From positions 13,368,501-13,432,500 of the forward strand of contig NC_088916.1 of assembly GCF_963576675.1 (NCBI RefSeq): DNA of 64,000 bases. The letters are read 5' to 3'. Positions 10,970 through 22,470 of the stretch are shown in pieces; position 1 is the stretch's first letter; each line of letters opens with the position of its first letter. A program made the translations under genes and the position numbers. The notes under the pieces are model-generated. The model made no database searches. It worked only from the letters and a program-made list of their open reading frames with translations, and was not told the DNA's origin. This DNA is from Euphorbia lathyris. Its lineage: Eukaryota > Streptophyta > Magnoliopsida > Malpighiales > Euphorbiaceae.

Positions 10970-13900
10970 TCATGTCCCTGCGTTTCTACGGCCAACTCGG
11001 GCAACGAAACCAGCTTTGATCGGTGCAACTGATCGCCCAGAACCACACTGCATGAGTAATCACAAAGTCAGCACTCAAGTAAAAATGCAAATAACAAGAA
11101 ATTCAAATAAACAAAACAGGACGGAACCTAGAAACGGGCTATTTCAAAAGTACTACAAATGAGGGAATTTTTGAGAGTGAAGAAGAGAAATATTTAATAA
11201 TGGCCAGGTTCTAGAGAACTGTAGTGTTCATGTTCCTAAGCAGACATCAACATTGATTGCTATCATATCTAATATAGGCATTGAACCCTGCAAAGGAAGG
11301 TTCACAAAAAAGCTTCATAGGCTAATTGATGTTGTGTTTTCTGTTATTGTCAATATTCATAAAGTCAATCCAAAATGTTTGCCCCATTCAGAACCAATTC
11401 CTTGTTCTAATCTCCTTTCTTGAGGAACCACATGAGTTGATTGATCATCTTTGGGAACAGGAACGATTGAAAAGGAATAAAAATATCAAGAATGCTATTA
11501 CAACTGATGGAGGAGTTTTCAAGCTCCTTACAAGTTTGTTAGCTTACTTAAGAATCCATTAGCATCTATGTTGCATGGAAATGGAAACTGATACGGAAAC
11601 GGACAACGGGAAACATTATTTCTAAAAAAAATATAGCTAGGAAACGGTAATGGAAATGGAAAAGAAACGGAGACGGACATGAAACGTGGAAACGTTAGTG
11701 ACAAAGAGTTTCCGTGCAGCATAGTTTAGCATTTATCAAATACTAATTCACTATTAACTCTCCAGTCAAAGTTGTCGGCCACGATTACAAGTTACTAAAC
11801 TTAGTGGCAGTTTTAAGCACTTGAAAAGATGGTTGGCTAGATAGGAACTAGCATTGGATTTATAAATGGCCATGTTTGTCATGTAAAGCCTTACTAATCG
11901 AGCTCACTTTAACATATTTATAGCATGATAGAGTATGTTACACATATGCAAGCAACATGATCAAATCCTTAGACACTGTATTTGATAGCCGCATGGTGGA
12001 TAAAATACCCTAAACGCAAGTTTGAAACGAGACAACAATCTTGTGTACCGTAATTTAATTATCTAGTGTCGTGCACGATTACTACACAGCCTAGGAATGG
12101 ATAATTTTGTTTACTGTTAGTATGTTACCTTCTCACATCTGAGGAAAAAGAGACGATTCTCCTTTGAAAGTATAGTGTCTGGACTTTTGCAACCAAGGCA
12201 AATGACATACTCATCTGAAAATGAAGAAATCATAGTACCAATTGCAGGGAATAAAAAAAAAGGATAAATAAGCTAAAAATGATGTGACAAAGATGAGAGA
12301 GAAATAGAGAGGTAAAGAGACTTACTGATATATCGACGCAGAATCCCCTCAAAATTTTTGGGGGCAAATCTCCCCTTCACAACTAGCCTTTGTTGTCCAT
12401 CTAGTGACCCACTTGTTCCCAGCTCAGCAAGTAGAAAGGCCATCACATGGTCTGGTTGCCGATGCATTCTGAAATTTAACCACAAAAGAAAAGGGAATCA
12501 TGTCCTTAAATTTCAGTTAGTAGGAATAATGAAGTTAGTATACATAACATTGCACACTCATATATATACATCTCAATAATGAATCACAGCTCTAAAGCAA
12601 TCAAACAGCACAAAAGAATTATTGAGAAACAGGAATATCCAATCAGATCCTAAAAGAGAATACTATACTTACGTTTTGCAAAGATCCATGAAATTCACAA
12701 AAACAGTTTTCTTTGTCCCTTCTCGAAGAACCTGTGGAGGTCTCATAACAGTTCTTCGCCTATCTCCAGCAAGCTCCGGATTGTTCTCACGCAAAATGTT
12801 GAAGACCCTACCAAGAAGCTATTACATAACATTTGTAAGAAAAGAAAGAATATCAATCTCCAAGACTATGAAATATAAAAGAAGTGTATCTTTCAGCTAT
12901 AACAGATAAGGTTACAAAAAGGCATATTAAAGAAGTACATTTAAATAAAAGAAAGGTAGGTTAAAATGAAAATTACAAAGTCAGAACCATTTTGAGAATT
13001 CAGCAGTAGACAGTTCAGTAAGAATGAAGCAAAATTTTCCTACTGCTCATCAGTTACATAAAAGACATCAACCACTATAAGTTTCTCAACTATAATAATC
13101 AATTATAAAGGCTGAGCCATTCTTCTTCTTTCCGGTGGACTCTAATGTATAGTTTGTTAAATGAGAATCAAAATTCTCATTTCAGAGATCAAGGATTAAG
13201 ATACTGAATGGAAGGATTAGCTGCTGATTCTCAAAATTAATTGGACATAATATATATGCATGTAAAATAGGCAAACCACATTAGAAAGTATTATAAACAT
13301 ATTAAAACACGTGTTTGGTGGCCCATTCAGAATATGCTGTATAAATTATAATATACTAAACTATTCTCTATTACATAATACATTCTTGATTTTAGAAATG
13401 CTTTTTTTTAGAAATTAATTTTAGAAATGCTTGTATATTGTACTACAAACCTAAAATTCCAGATGGTGTCATTGTGCATATTAAGTAGAAACTGTAACTT
13501 ACAATAAAACACTAAACAACACGTAGAAATAGGGGAGAATACATAGTTGAATAAATTTACAACTCAAAAAACCCATAGCTAACAGCAAGGTACATTAAAG
13601 AAAAGGTAGAAGATTGATAACGGAGAAGGGCTCAGAAAATCTTTTTACAGTACAAAAAGGTTCAAGTTTTACAGCCCCAACAAGAAAAGAATTGACCAGA
13701 TGGGTTGATTCTCATTGAGTTAGCATCATAAAGCTCACTTTGGTTGCAGGTACATTTGACATTCACCAACTTATTCAAATTGACAGGGTGGAGAATCATA
13801 TTGTATGATTAGAATAAGTACTTGTGAAAATCAAATAACAGTGCCCACGTTATATGTGATTAGTAACTAGGCCCCATGACATTTCCACCTCAGTCAGTTT

Positions 13901-15422
13901 TGTATTATTAATGTCAATTTAGTGATACACAATATTAGAAGTCCATTTTTATCCATCTGTAACTTTTAATTCTACTTCTTCACTACAAAATTTTCTCCAA
14001 CCTTCTGCTATTCCATGTAGATTCATGTAGATATAAAGAGATCATTGATAGACATCATAACTAAAAAAGTCATTAGCATACAGAACACTCAGAAAAGACT
14101 ACAGATTAGAAGGAAACACGAGTTACACTCAAAGGCACACTATACCTCCTCGTATTTATAATCACGGTCACTCCCTTCCCATGGATATAGCTGCTGTTGC
14201 AGCACAATACCTTCTCCCTCATCATCTCCTCCATGATCTAACCAAGGAAAAACATGGTGTCTATTAAATTAATCAAAACAACATATGCATTAAAAAATTG
14301 AATATAAAGGATTTCAATTCTTACCATCCAAATCTCCCCCAACGTCAACACTTTCTTCATCCAAAATACTGGTTTCTACCTACAATACCACACCAAGTGT
14401 TAGATGTCCAGTAACGGAGAGAAATATACATATAGATTAAAGTATTAAACCCAACACCAATTATCTGTAATGAATAACGCATAAACTTACTTGCTTCTTC
14501 TTCTTCTTTTTCAAACCAGCAAATGTACTAGCAACTCCATCGGTGACTGTAATTAAAGAGAAAAGAAGTCAGCAGGAAAATGTAAATTCATGCCCTTTCA
14601 CACCAAGTCATTGACAAGTACTTCATGAAGTAAATAGCATCAAATGAAGACAGAGCTTTCTACTTTACCAACCTGATAAGGATTCAGTTTTCTCAGTTAC
14701 TGCATCTATGGAATCATCTGTGTCTTCCACTATGACAGTAGTCTTCTTCTTCTTCTTCTTTTTGGTAGGATCAAAGGGGGCAAGCTGCAAGGAACAAATA
14801 CTATGAGATTAAGGAAATACAGGCAGAGAAATTATCATCAGCTCATATATAATATTGTACAAATTGATCATATGTATGTATGTATAAGGATTCTAATTAA
14901 TGTATAAGTTGTTACTAAGATTACAGTCCTCCAACTAGTTAATATGTGAAAGCTTGACCCTATGAAATGAGTAAATGACAAAGCTTCAAATTGTGCTTCT
15001 AGCATACATAGTTGCATACATATATATGCCTTTGTCTATGTTTACAATCATTCAAGTTCTTTTTTCACTTTGCTTTGTTCAGGTTAATAAACTAAAAATT
15101 GATGACTAGGGACTTTTAGGACTCCACTAAGAGTGCACTCGGTGAGTGAATATTTTCTATACATATTTTTTTTTCATTTAATATGTCTTCTGTCGTGATG
15201 ATCACTTTCCTAAGATGTCTATGCAGCCAGTTATTCACTGGAACATGTGTACAGTATTAACATACTAAGTTGGAAAAATGGAAATATGGTTAGCATATTT
15301 CATACGATATGTTTTTGGTATGTTAAGACTTAAAATATATTCTATGGATGACAGCAACCTCAAGTTCAAGAACTTACTTCTGCCACCTCCTCCTTCATAT
15401 CATTAGAGTTTTCGTCTGCCAT
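10970..15422 (-). CDS. Translation initiation factor eIF2 subunit beta
   Basis: Nine coding exons on the minus strand: 15378-15422, 14673-14784, 14491-14546, 14325-14379, 14146-14237, 12673-12818, 12326-12468, 12129-12214 and 10970-11047. All have GT-AG borders and matching phases, and total 270 residues, the usual plant length. The start is [15 protein letters not shown]. Two lysine blocks (about residues 22-28 and 65-71) match the K-boxes that bind eIF5 and eIF2B-epsilon. The conserved core contains [36 protein letters not shown] and [20 protein letters not shown]. The C-terminal C4 zinc finger is C222-X2-C225-X17-C243-X2-C246, followed by [17 protein letters not shown]. The protein is part of the eIF2 ternary complex that delivers initiator Met-tRNA to the 40S ribosome. 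The gene is intact. Introns 5 and 8 are long; intron 8 holds a MITE and a foreign gene fragment. Confidence 0.95.
11213..11540 (+). pseudogene. Unidentified gene fragment in eIF2-beta intron 8
   Basis: On the strand opposite to eIF2-beta, a long stretch reads as protein-like sequence. One frame gives [20 protein letters not shown] and [20 protein letters not shown] up to a stop near 11420. An overlapping frame then gives [20 protein letters not shown] and [19 protein letters not shown]. The composition is like a real helical protein and the frame change looks like a single indel. I do not recognise the family. It is probably a captured or retroposed piece of another host gene. Confidence 0.45.
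11566..11724. mobile_element. hAT-like MITE in eIF2-beta intron 8
   Basis: Terminal inverted repeats CTATGTTGCATGGAAA (11566-11581) and TTTCCGTGCAGCATAG (11709-11724) match at 14 of 16 positions. The flanks ATTAGCAT and TTTAGCAT (7 of 8) look like an 8-bp hAT target duplication. The interior is rich in GGAAACGG repeats and non-coding. It lies directly beside the foreign gene fragment. Confidence 0.7.
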
Positions 15423-16340
15423 GATTGTTGCAGAACAAGTACAAACCTAAGAAGTTAATATAAAAAAGTTAACCATCAGCACTAAACAAATCAAGTGAGA
15501 ATAGTAGCCATTAGCCAACAAACAATATGCATCAGATCCATTAAAACAATCTCATATAGAGTTTCCTGTTAAAGTGACATTTATCAAAATTTAGAAGGCC
15601 ATTGTAAACAGAAAATATAGAGTTTCATATTAATATATAATGAAATGAATAAAACATTTGAATGGGCTGTCAATATCATCTTCCATTTCTAAATGAACGT
15701 ATGCTAACCAAATATGATGTCTAAATGAATGTATGCTGTCAATGTATCAAAATACATCAAAAACATTTAGCAATGTATGCTATGTTACATATCAATAACA
15801 ACAAAACCATTATTCAAAAACCCTATTATTCAAAAACTCAACCCTGAGCGTAAGTCCATCAAAACCATGAATCTGTAATTCCTAGTCTGCTAGCACTTAT
15901 TGTGCATCAACTATAAATAAATGTATGCTAACCAATTCAAAAATTTAGAACGCATGAAATTAAACCAGTATTCAAAGGTTAGGTTAGGTTTTACAAATTT
16001 AGGGTTGGCAGAAATCAAGCATCAAATTAATTAATAAAAGCAACCCTTGTAACCCTAATACAGAATCAGAAGGAAAGATAAATAACAAGCAAGAAAAAAG
16101 ATAATGAATCGGAAGAACAAAATTAACCTTAAACAGGGAGTTGAGAAAATCGCAGCCTGGAGAAACGAAGAGAGAGAATAGTATCAGGGCTTCCGTATAA
16201 ACATGCAAGCAAGTAGAAATCGAGCAACAAGAAGAAGACACATACCTGGTGAAGGACAAGGAGAAGCGGCGTTAGAAGATGAAGAAGCTTCGCAACTGAG
16301 AAACACAAATAGGGAAGAACTATTGATTATTCGATTTTGT
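15423..16340 (-). promoter_or_regulatory. 5' leader and leader intron of the eIF2-beta gene
   Basis: On the minus strand a likely leader exon ends at 16246 (CTTCACCAG, then gtatgtg). A likely acceptor (ctttattcttag-type, tag at 15447-15449) precedes a short leader segment running into the ATG at 15422. A leader intron of about 0.8 kb fits the habit of plant translation-factor genes. The transcription start is probably near 16300-16340. This is inference from splice signals; no EST evidence is available. Confidence 0.5.
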
Positions 16341-16382
16341 TAATTGGGACAGAGGATGAAAATAACATTTTTGGTCAGGAAG

Positions 16383-16814
16383 TAGACATGTCCATGGCCG
16401 GGCTGGACCGGGTTCGGGCCGGGCCTGAGGAGCTTTTGTGTAAAAATTCTCGTCCCAAGCCCAACCCAGCCCAGTATTAATTTAGACGGGCTCGGGTTTA
16501 AAAATCTAATCCCAAGCTCAATCCATATAAGCTCATCTAAAAAAATATACATAATTTTTAATTATAAAAAATCAAATTTATACTTAAAATAAATATTTAA
16601 TTATAAATATATAAATTTTTTAATTAATATTAATAAGGCGGGCCGGGCTGGACCGGCCCGTAATATTTTCATATGTCCCAAACCCGCCCAAAAAATAGGC
16701 AAGCTTTAGCGGGCTGGGCCGGACTGGGCCTAAGAGTAAATTTCATTGTCCAAGCCCAGTCCAAGGGACACGGGCCTGGACAGGCCGGGTGGGTACCCCC
16801 CGTGGACAGGTCTA
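16383..16814. mobile_element. MITE with TAGACATGTCCATGG ends (Stowaway-type TA duplication possible)
   Basis: A 432-bp non-coding element. The left end TAGACATGTCCATGG pairs with the right end CCGTGGACAGGTCTA (two mismatches). The outer TA on each side could be a Tc1/mariner target duplication. GC-rich GGGCCGGGC blocks near both ends are inverted copies of one another, with an AT-rich centre, so the whole element can fold back. No transposase is encoded. Confidence 0.7.
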
Positions 16815-16834
16815 ATTCCACTATATTTATCTCT

Positions 16835-17395
16835 GGGTTAAAGTGCAAAAATATCATCTAACGTTTTGGGTCAGGATTAATTTTACCCCTAATGTTTAAA
16901 ATGATACAATTTTATCCTTAACGTTGGCAGCTAAGAGCAATTTTACCTCTAACATTGATAATTTGGATCAATTTCAGACACTATTATAAAACACATATAT
17001 TTTTGTTCTTTATTCTGCTCTAATTTCATATCAATTCATTCTAAAAAAGATTTCATATTTTTTATAATTTAATAATAGAATTGGATATTAATATTTATAA
17101 ATTCGGTGAATTTTTTTTTTGTCCAATTTGTACAAAAGACAATATATTTTTTTTATTATTTTTTTTTTCACATCCCAACATATGTTTGTGATTTGTTACT
17201 GATAAAATGACGCACGTGTGAAATGTAGATGACAAGATTAATGACCGAAAAGACAGTTTGATGAATTATTTTCCAAATTGACTCAATTTATCAATGTTAA
17301 ATGTAAAATTGCTTTTGGCTTTTAACGTTAGAAAAATGTTAGCGGTAAAATTGCTCCTAACCCAAAATATTAGGGGTAGTTTTGCACCTTAATCT
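16835..17395. mobile_element. Mutator-like foldback MITE
   Basis: A 561-bp element whose two ends are long inverted copies. The left end reads GGGTTAAAGTGCAAAAATA, then CGTTTTGGGTCAGGA and ATTTTACCCCTAA. The reverse complement of the right end reads AGATTAAGGTGCAAAACTA, then ATTTTGGGTTAGGA and ATTTTACCGCTAA. The flanks TTTATCTCT (16826-16834) and TTTATCCCT (17396-17404) agree at 8 of 9 positions, as expected for an aged 9-bp Mutator duplication. It begins 20 bp after the preceding MITE. Confidence 0.75.
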
Positions 17396-17744
17396 TTTAT
17401 CCCTTATATCAAACGTCCAATAACAAATTCGAAACAAGATATTAGGAAAATTCTTGAAATAGTCATTATACAATCGAGAAATTATATGGTGGACTCGGTG
17501 TAACAAAGATAATAAAAAAATGAATTTATATCATTTTATTGCACCAATTATCACTCACTAACTGAAACTTCATTTTGTTTCAATAAAAAAAATTGGGAAA
17601 CTTTTTTTTATTTTAATAAAAGCATTTCAACTAATTTAAATTAGAAAATAAGTTCTTGGGATGAAGTTGTGTTGTGACAACCATGTTAGAATAATTAAAT
17701 GAATTTAATTATTCACATTTAGATTTAATAAATCTCGATCTAAA
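17396..17744. other. AT-rich gap between MITE and LINE tail
   Basis: No gene or element boundary seen. It ends at the poly-T run that I read as the poly-A tail of the minus-strand LINE. Confidence 0.3.
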
Positions 17745-17769
17745 TTTTTTTTTTTTGTTACAGGAGGGT
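17745..17769 (-). mobile_element. 3' tail of the degraded LINE (poly-A on minus strand)
   Basis: Read on the minus strand, CCTGTAAC is followed by a run of 12 A. The sequence just inside, interrupted by the LTR element at 17770-26763, resumes at 26769 as LINE 3' sequence. The AGGGT at 17765-17769 is also the target duplication of that LTR element, so the element landed a few bases before the LINE tail. Confidence 0.65.
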
Positions 17770-18899
17770 TGTTGAGCGATTTCCGCAAATGCACGTTATA
17801 CGCTTGTAGTAATAAAAGATATCGAACCCACAAGGAACGCTTTTTAACTAAAAACTTATTTAATTCAGTTTTATTCACGTCTTTAGGTTTAACTAAAGAA
17901 AATCGTTTAATTGATTGAATTGGTTTGGATAAATTAGGATTAGATAAGAATATTATATTGAACTTAGAGAACAATTCTGTCTTGAGATTTTGATTACAAG
18001 ACAGATGCTTCCGTAGTTGGAATAAATAGAAGGTATAAAACTTATTTTCATTAAGCAAAGAAAACAACTATAACTTTGGTAAAATTATGAACATGTAATG
18101 ATACAAGAATTTATGCAATTAAATGGCTTTGAACCGCAGACGATCTTCCTACGATCGGGCAAGATCGCTACCTTAATTAAATTCGTATTTTATATCCGAT
18201 AAGCCGCGCTAGCGATCATATCATCCATAAAAACTAATTCTTTCAAGTGTTCAACAAAGTTTCTATAAAAATATGATTGTATAAAACGTTTTAATAAAAA
18301 CAGCAATTTATCATTTTGAAAATCATTTTGGCAGAACAATATCAAAATAACAACAGAAAGAATGTATTGAATAAAATAAATATATCATTAGTGAATTGTG
18401 AATCTTCACAAGTTAACAGAGAGGAAGAAACATGGATAGCATTTTAACGAAAACTTTGAGATCCGGGTTGTCAATCTTTCCCTCAAACTCCGTAGGCTTG
18501 TCAGACCTCTTTGCGCTTCAGCCGTTAGTTCTTCTCGCTGAATCTTCGGAATAGAGACCGCTAGGTCCACTACCAGAATGAAAACTTGTCTCTGATCAAC
18601 CTTTGAAACTAAACTAATACTACTGTGTTTATAACTAATCTAATAACAACTTGTGTACAGCAAGTTTGTTTATACATAAATGTAAACTAATCTGACTCAT
18701 TTCTGAGTCAGAGTTTCTTCAACATAATAACTCTCATAACCCTTAATCCATATCGATTTCTTGAAATGGATCACTTATTTATAGTTGGTGAAGGGTTGTA
18801 ATTGATGGGTCGTGTCCGTTGGTGAAGGGTCGCTTTTATCCAAACGAACAGACGCGTTTCTTGGATTTAAACATGTGAAAACTGTGCAGAATTCTTCGC

Positions 18900-18936
18900 T
18901 GTCTCATATGAGATTCTGAAAATCTCAGTCGCGACA
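18900..18936. repeat. Palindromic U3 module 1, left LTR of element A
   Basis: A 37-bp module whose right half ends AAAATCTCAGTCGCGACA. The left half (TGTCTCATATGAGATT) is a diverged version of the perfect arm seen at 22386. It lies about 120 bp upstream of the TATA box on the minus strand. Confidence 0.7.
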
Positions 18937-18989
18937 GGGGGTGAAGGGGCGAGCTGAAGACTTTGAATTTTCGACGACTGGTGATCGTA

Positions 18990-19026
18990 TGTCGCGATTG
19001 AGATTCTGAAAATCTCAGTCGCGACA
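18990..19026. repeat. Palindromic U3 module 2, left LTR of element A
   Basis: TGTCGCGATTGAGATTCT followed by GAAAATCTCAGTCGCGACA: a 37-bp near-palindrome, about 210 bp upstream of the LTR TATA box. It is the same module as at 26461-26497 and 22386-22422. Confidence 0.8.
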
Positions 19027-19304
19027 GGGGCTTTTATCCCCGTCTTTCGGCTACTTCTTGTCTCCTTTGAGTCGGTCTCCTGATTGATACATATTCTTGG
19101 CACGTAATTTAGGTTTTTCCTCCGTTTTAGCTCCGTTTTAGCTCCTATTTAGCTCCTATTTGGATTTAACCAAATAATTAGGTACCTTGCATCAAAGAAG
19201 TAATTAAAGACGTAAAAGTACTCTAAATGGATATAATTAACACGATTTCAATGTAAATTTAATGTATTTATATATGATATTTTAGGTATATTTTGGGCTT
19301 AACA

Positions 19305-19316
19305 AACTCCCACACT
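19305..19316 (-). promoter_or_regulatory. Polypurine tract of element A
   Basis: On the minus strand AGTGTGGGAGTT runs straight into the LTR start TGTTAAGCCC. The neighbouring AAGCTTAAGTGTGGGAG is the usual plant Athila motif before the 3' LTR. It primes plus-strand DNA synthesis in intact relatives. Confidence 0.75.
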
Positions 19317-19649
19317 TAAGCTTTTGCTAGTCCCGAGCAAAATTTCACTGAATCTATTCTTTAATCAATCTCTTTATAAATAGAACATATATCCATATAT
19401 TCCTCTTTGAATTAGTTAAACCGAAAGATAAACTTTTCATGGTAAATTTATACGCAAAGTATCAAACTAGCTAGTGTAAAAGAGATATATCATTCGTCTT
19501 GTATCTCAATTTTTATATTGAAGCATTCGGGACGGTGTAAGCACGCATGTTTTTGAATCTTTCGTCTCAAGGCATTTCAAAGCACAAAATTTCCTTTCCC
19601 AAACCTAAACTATTACAAATATAGATTTATTTAAGGACTTAGGTTTAAT

Positions 19650-19930
19650 ATATTAGTCACGCCCGTGATAAGGGTGGTCTCGTCCGTGACTTTATAAGAA
19701 TTAATTTGCTTTTGTGTTCGTTTAAGAGGTACCGACCATGCCATGGGTGGACGCAATCGTTACTTAAAACTTTAAACACGTTTAATTTTGCTTTAATTTC
19801 TAACGTTCCTTTCATACCTCGACCGTGATAAGGGTGGTCGCAATCGTGGCCAAAAGTAAACGGTACTTAATGTTCTTCCCTTTCATACCTCGATTGTGAT
19901 AAGGTTGGTCTCAATCGTGGCCAAAAGTTA
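19650..19930. repeat. Degenerate repeats around GTGATAAGGGTGGTC
   Basis: Three units share CCGTGATAAGGGTGGTC or CGATTGTGATAAGGTTGGTC, two of them followed by CAATCGTGGCCAAAAGT (near 19665, 19820 and 19890). They lie in the non-coding region between the 418-codon ORF and the 3' LTR of element A. Confidence 0.7.
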
Positions 19931-20834
19931 AGAATACGACTACTTGATTGAATTAACACGAGTTATAAAATTAAAATTATAAATTGGGAAAAGAAAAATA
20001 GCACATTCATCCTATATTGACTTGAAATTCAACATGTATTATGGCTAAAGTTTCCTTAAAAACTTCAATTGGTTTTTAATGTAAGACGAATAATAATACC
20101 GAGCTAAAAAGCTAAAGTTGTTAGTTCGATTTATGCTTATAAACCTAATTGAAAATTGAAAATAAGATTTATATTTATCATGAATTCATGATATAAGATA
20201 GAGATTTGAAACTAAAGAAATTTTACTTATATACATTTACTCGAGACGTTTTTGATAAAATCGTATCGGAGATTTGTAAAAATATTTGTAAAATATGGTC
20301 CGTATAGAAATATTATTTCTACCAATAATGATAACCTTAAAATATGCTTAACATTATTTTTGAAAGTTAAATTGTTTGAAACATACGAAATATATAGTTA
20401 ACAAAAAATTTACGTTTATGGAAAATTGCTATTATTTCTGAAAAATGTTGCACTTTATATAAAAAATGTTGCAATTGTTTTTGAAAAATGTTGCATTATA
20501 TACTTTACTTAAAATTGAATAACAATATGCATTTACACTTTAAATAAATAACATTCATTCTCATTCGATGCATTCATTCGTACTTAAAATTAAAACGAAT
20601 ATGAAATATCTCCTCCCACACTTAATTTGGACCATGTCCTCATTGGTGCAAAAAGCGATAAAACACGAAAAATAGTACGAAATAAACCATACGAATTAGA
20701 ATTGAAAAATATAGTACCATAACATTCAAATAGAATAATAAAAATAATTGTACCAAACATAATTAAAAATAATGTACCAAACCAAATAAAACATAATAAC
20801 GAAAATGAGTGAAAGATAGAAAGGATAAAACCTA

Positions 20835-22091
20835 TCAAGGTGAACTCGGTGGTGAAGGCGTAGTCTCAACTCCTTGGCGTCGGAAGAAAGATAGCAACCG
20901 GCGACGAGTAGATTTGTGCTCTCGTCTCAATGTAGTGATATTGGTATCCACCGTGTTTATCCTCGAACTCATTTCGGCATTGTTGGCAACGACTTCATCT
21001 AACCGCAAATTCATGTGACGGTTATGCTCGTTCATTTGTGTCAAAACACGTTGCCATCCAACTTGGTCATCAACATTTGGTTCTTCATGTGCTTGCTCTT
21101 GATCATTAACATCAACATTCTCCTCCGCCTCTTCTTCATCAAATTCCTCATCATGCTCCACATCATCATCTTGGGCACCTAAACCTTGAGAACTTGAAGC
21201 TTCACCACCCAAAGTAGCAAAAACACGTCTTGTACGATCTTCATAGGAGATAAAGGCGGGTGGTCCCAATTTCTTCAATAAATTGGCTCTTTGAAGTGCC
21301 GTAATATCCAAGGAAGGTAAACAAACATGAGGCATATTTTGATAATCCGCTAATTCACCCCGAGCATCCAAAACAATGCCGGTAATTAAATTGCCCATTG
21401 GCACTTGCTTATTACGTGAAGCGGAAGCTCGGACCAAATTAGTAAATATCATTCCAATACTATCAATGGTCAAATTTTTAAAAATGCATTCTAGCACAAA
21501 CAAGTCACGGATTTGCACTTTTGAACTCTCAACCCGACCAAATAAAGAGAAGGATAAAAATTTGTGAAAGAAAAAGATACAATTATCCTTAATTAATTTG
21601 CTAGATGTGTTCTTCGGACGAAAAACATCTAAGCCGGTTAAAGTGTGCCAAACCGTGTGTGCATTAAAAGTCTTTGGTTTGGAATAAAAATTCTGAGTAG
21701 GAAAACCAAACCAACGGTTCATTGCCGCATACCCGACTTCAAAACGAATCCCATTATTTCGAAAAGAGATAATACCTTTTTTCTTATCATAAGTTAGAGT
21801 GACCAAAAATTCCCTAATATGCGATTTATTACCAGGAAAACGCATACTAGCAAATCTTGTCCAACCAAGAACGGATAAATATTCATCAATACGTTCGGTA
21901 AAAGAAAAGACGTTTACCGTGTCAGTATCGAGAAAAGGCATGTCAACGAACACCACTTCGCTATTAGAAAAACAGTGAAATTTGCGTCCTTCGGCCTCCA
22001 TCGCAATATCGAACGGTGCTCCATATTGAACACGTAATCTAGTGATCTCGGAGGCTTTGGTTTTGTTAGCAACGGTCTTTTGTCTAGGCAT
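20835..22091 (-). CDS. Post-pol (env-position) ORF of element A, Athila ORF1-like, intact
   Basis: An open frame of 418 codons starting MPRQKTVANKTKASEI. The conserved middle contains LGWTRFASMRFP, then MNRWFGFPTQNF and FFHKFLSFSLFGRVESSKVQ. These resemble the plant transposon protein family known from Athila ORF1 (similarity judged by eye). A strongly acidic, low-complexity stretch follows (about residues 305-345). The C-terminal part (about 345-418) has regular hydrophobic spacing like a coiled coil and ends in a basic RRRLLSFFRRQG segment. No clear transmembrane segment or signal peptide is visible, so an envelope role is not supported. It is homologous to the ORF at 22836-23627 just upstream in the element. 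It is the only intact transposon ORF in the window, so selection or youth is possible; the function is unknown. Confidence 0.8.
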   Translation of the reverse strand: MPRQKTVANKTKASEITRLRVQYGAPFDIAMEAEGRKFHCFSNSEVVFVDMPFLDTDTVNVFSFTERIDEYLSVLGWTRFASMRFPGNKSHIREFLVTLTYDKKKGIISFRNNGIRFEVGYAAMNRWFGFPTQNFYSKPKTFNAHTVWHTLTGLDVFRPKNTSSKLIKDNCIFFFHKFLSFSLFGRVESSKVQIRDLFVLECIFKNLTIDSIGMIFTNLVRASASRNKQVPMGNLITGIVLDARGELADYQNMPHVCLPSLDITALQRANLLKKLGPPAFISYEDRTRRVFATLGGEASSSQGLGAQDDDVEHDEEFDEEEAEENVDVNDQEQAHEEPNVDDQVGWQRVLTQMNEHNRHMNLRLDEVVANNAEMSSRINTVDTNITTLRREHKSTRRRLLSFFRRQGVETTPSPPSSP

Positions 22092-22385
22092 TTTTGTTTG
22101 TGAAATTTGGTGAAAGAGATGAAGAAATTTGAAAGAATGAAAGGAAGAGTAAAAGATAATGGTGGTGAGTTAGGAAAGAAGAAGATGAATAGGGTAAAGA
22201 TTTATGGGGAAGGTGAGTGAATCTTTGTGTTGGGAAGAGTAAAAGATGAGTGATTGGTGAAAATAGAGGTGATATAAATAGGTGTAAGTAATAGGTATCG
22301 ATTAGGATAGAGGAATAGGTAGTGAATTAGAGTAGGAATAGGATTAAATGCAAAAAACCATCCAAATCCTGTCACTCAAGTCGCA

Positions 22386-22422
22386 TGTCGCGACTGAGAT
22401 TTTCAAAATCTCAGTCGCGACA
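22386..22422. repeat. Perfect 37-bp palindrome between the two ORFs of element A
   Basis: The arms TGTCGCGACTGAGATTTT and AAAATCTCAGTCGCGACA are exact reverse complements of 18 bases around a single central C. It lies upstream of the 418-codon ORF. The same sequence, less perfect, occurs twice in each LTR of this element. Confidence 0.95.
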
Positions 22423-22470
22423 ACAAGCTTGCAAGGGGGTGGATTTTTCCTGAAAATTGCTCTTTTGCTG

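Larger units (their letters stand above)
17770..19304 (-). repeat. 3' LTR of Athila-like element A (1535 bp)
   Basis: Nearly identical by eye to the LTR at 25304-26763, but with about 75 bp near 17930-18005 that the other copy lacks, and an extra TAGCTCCTATT unit near 19140-19160. The minus-strand TATA box is at 18776-18783 (TATAAATA). Two palindromic modules lie upstream of it at 18900-18936 and 18990-19026. Confidence 0.92.

Noticed and set aside
20590..20838. 82-codon minus-strand ORF after the intact 418-codon ORF, as a transmembrane (envelope) domain
   Set aside because: It is hydrophobic only because of AT-rich codons, lies after the stop in another frame and lacks the conserved blocks of the family, so I do not treat it as an envelope segment.
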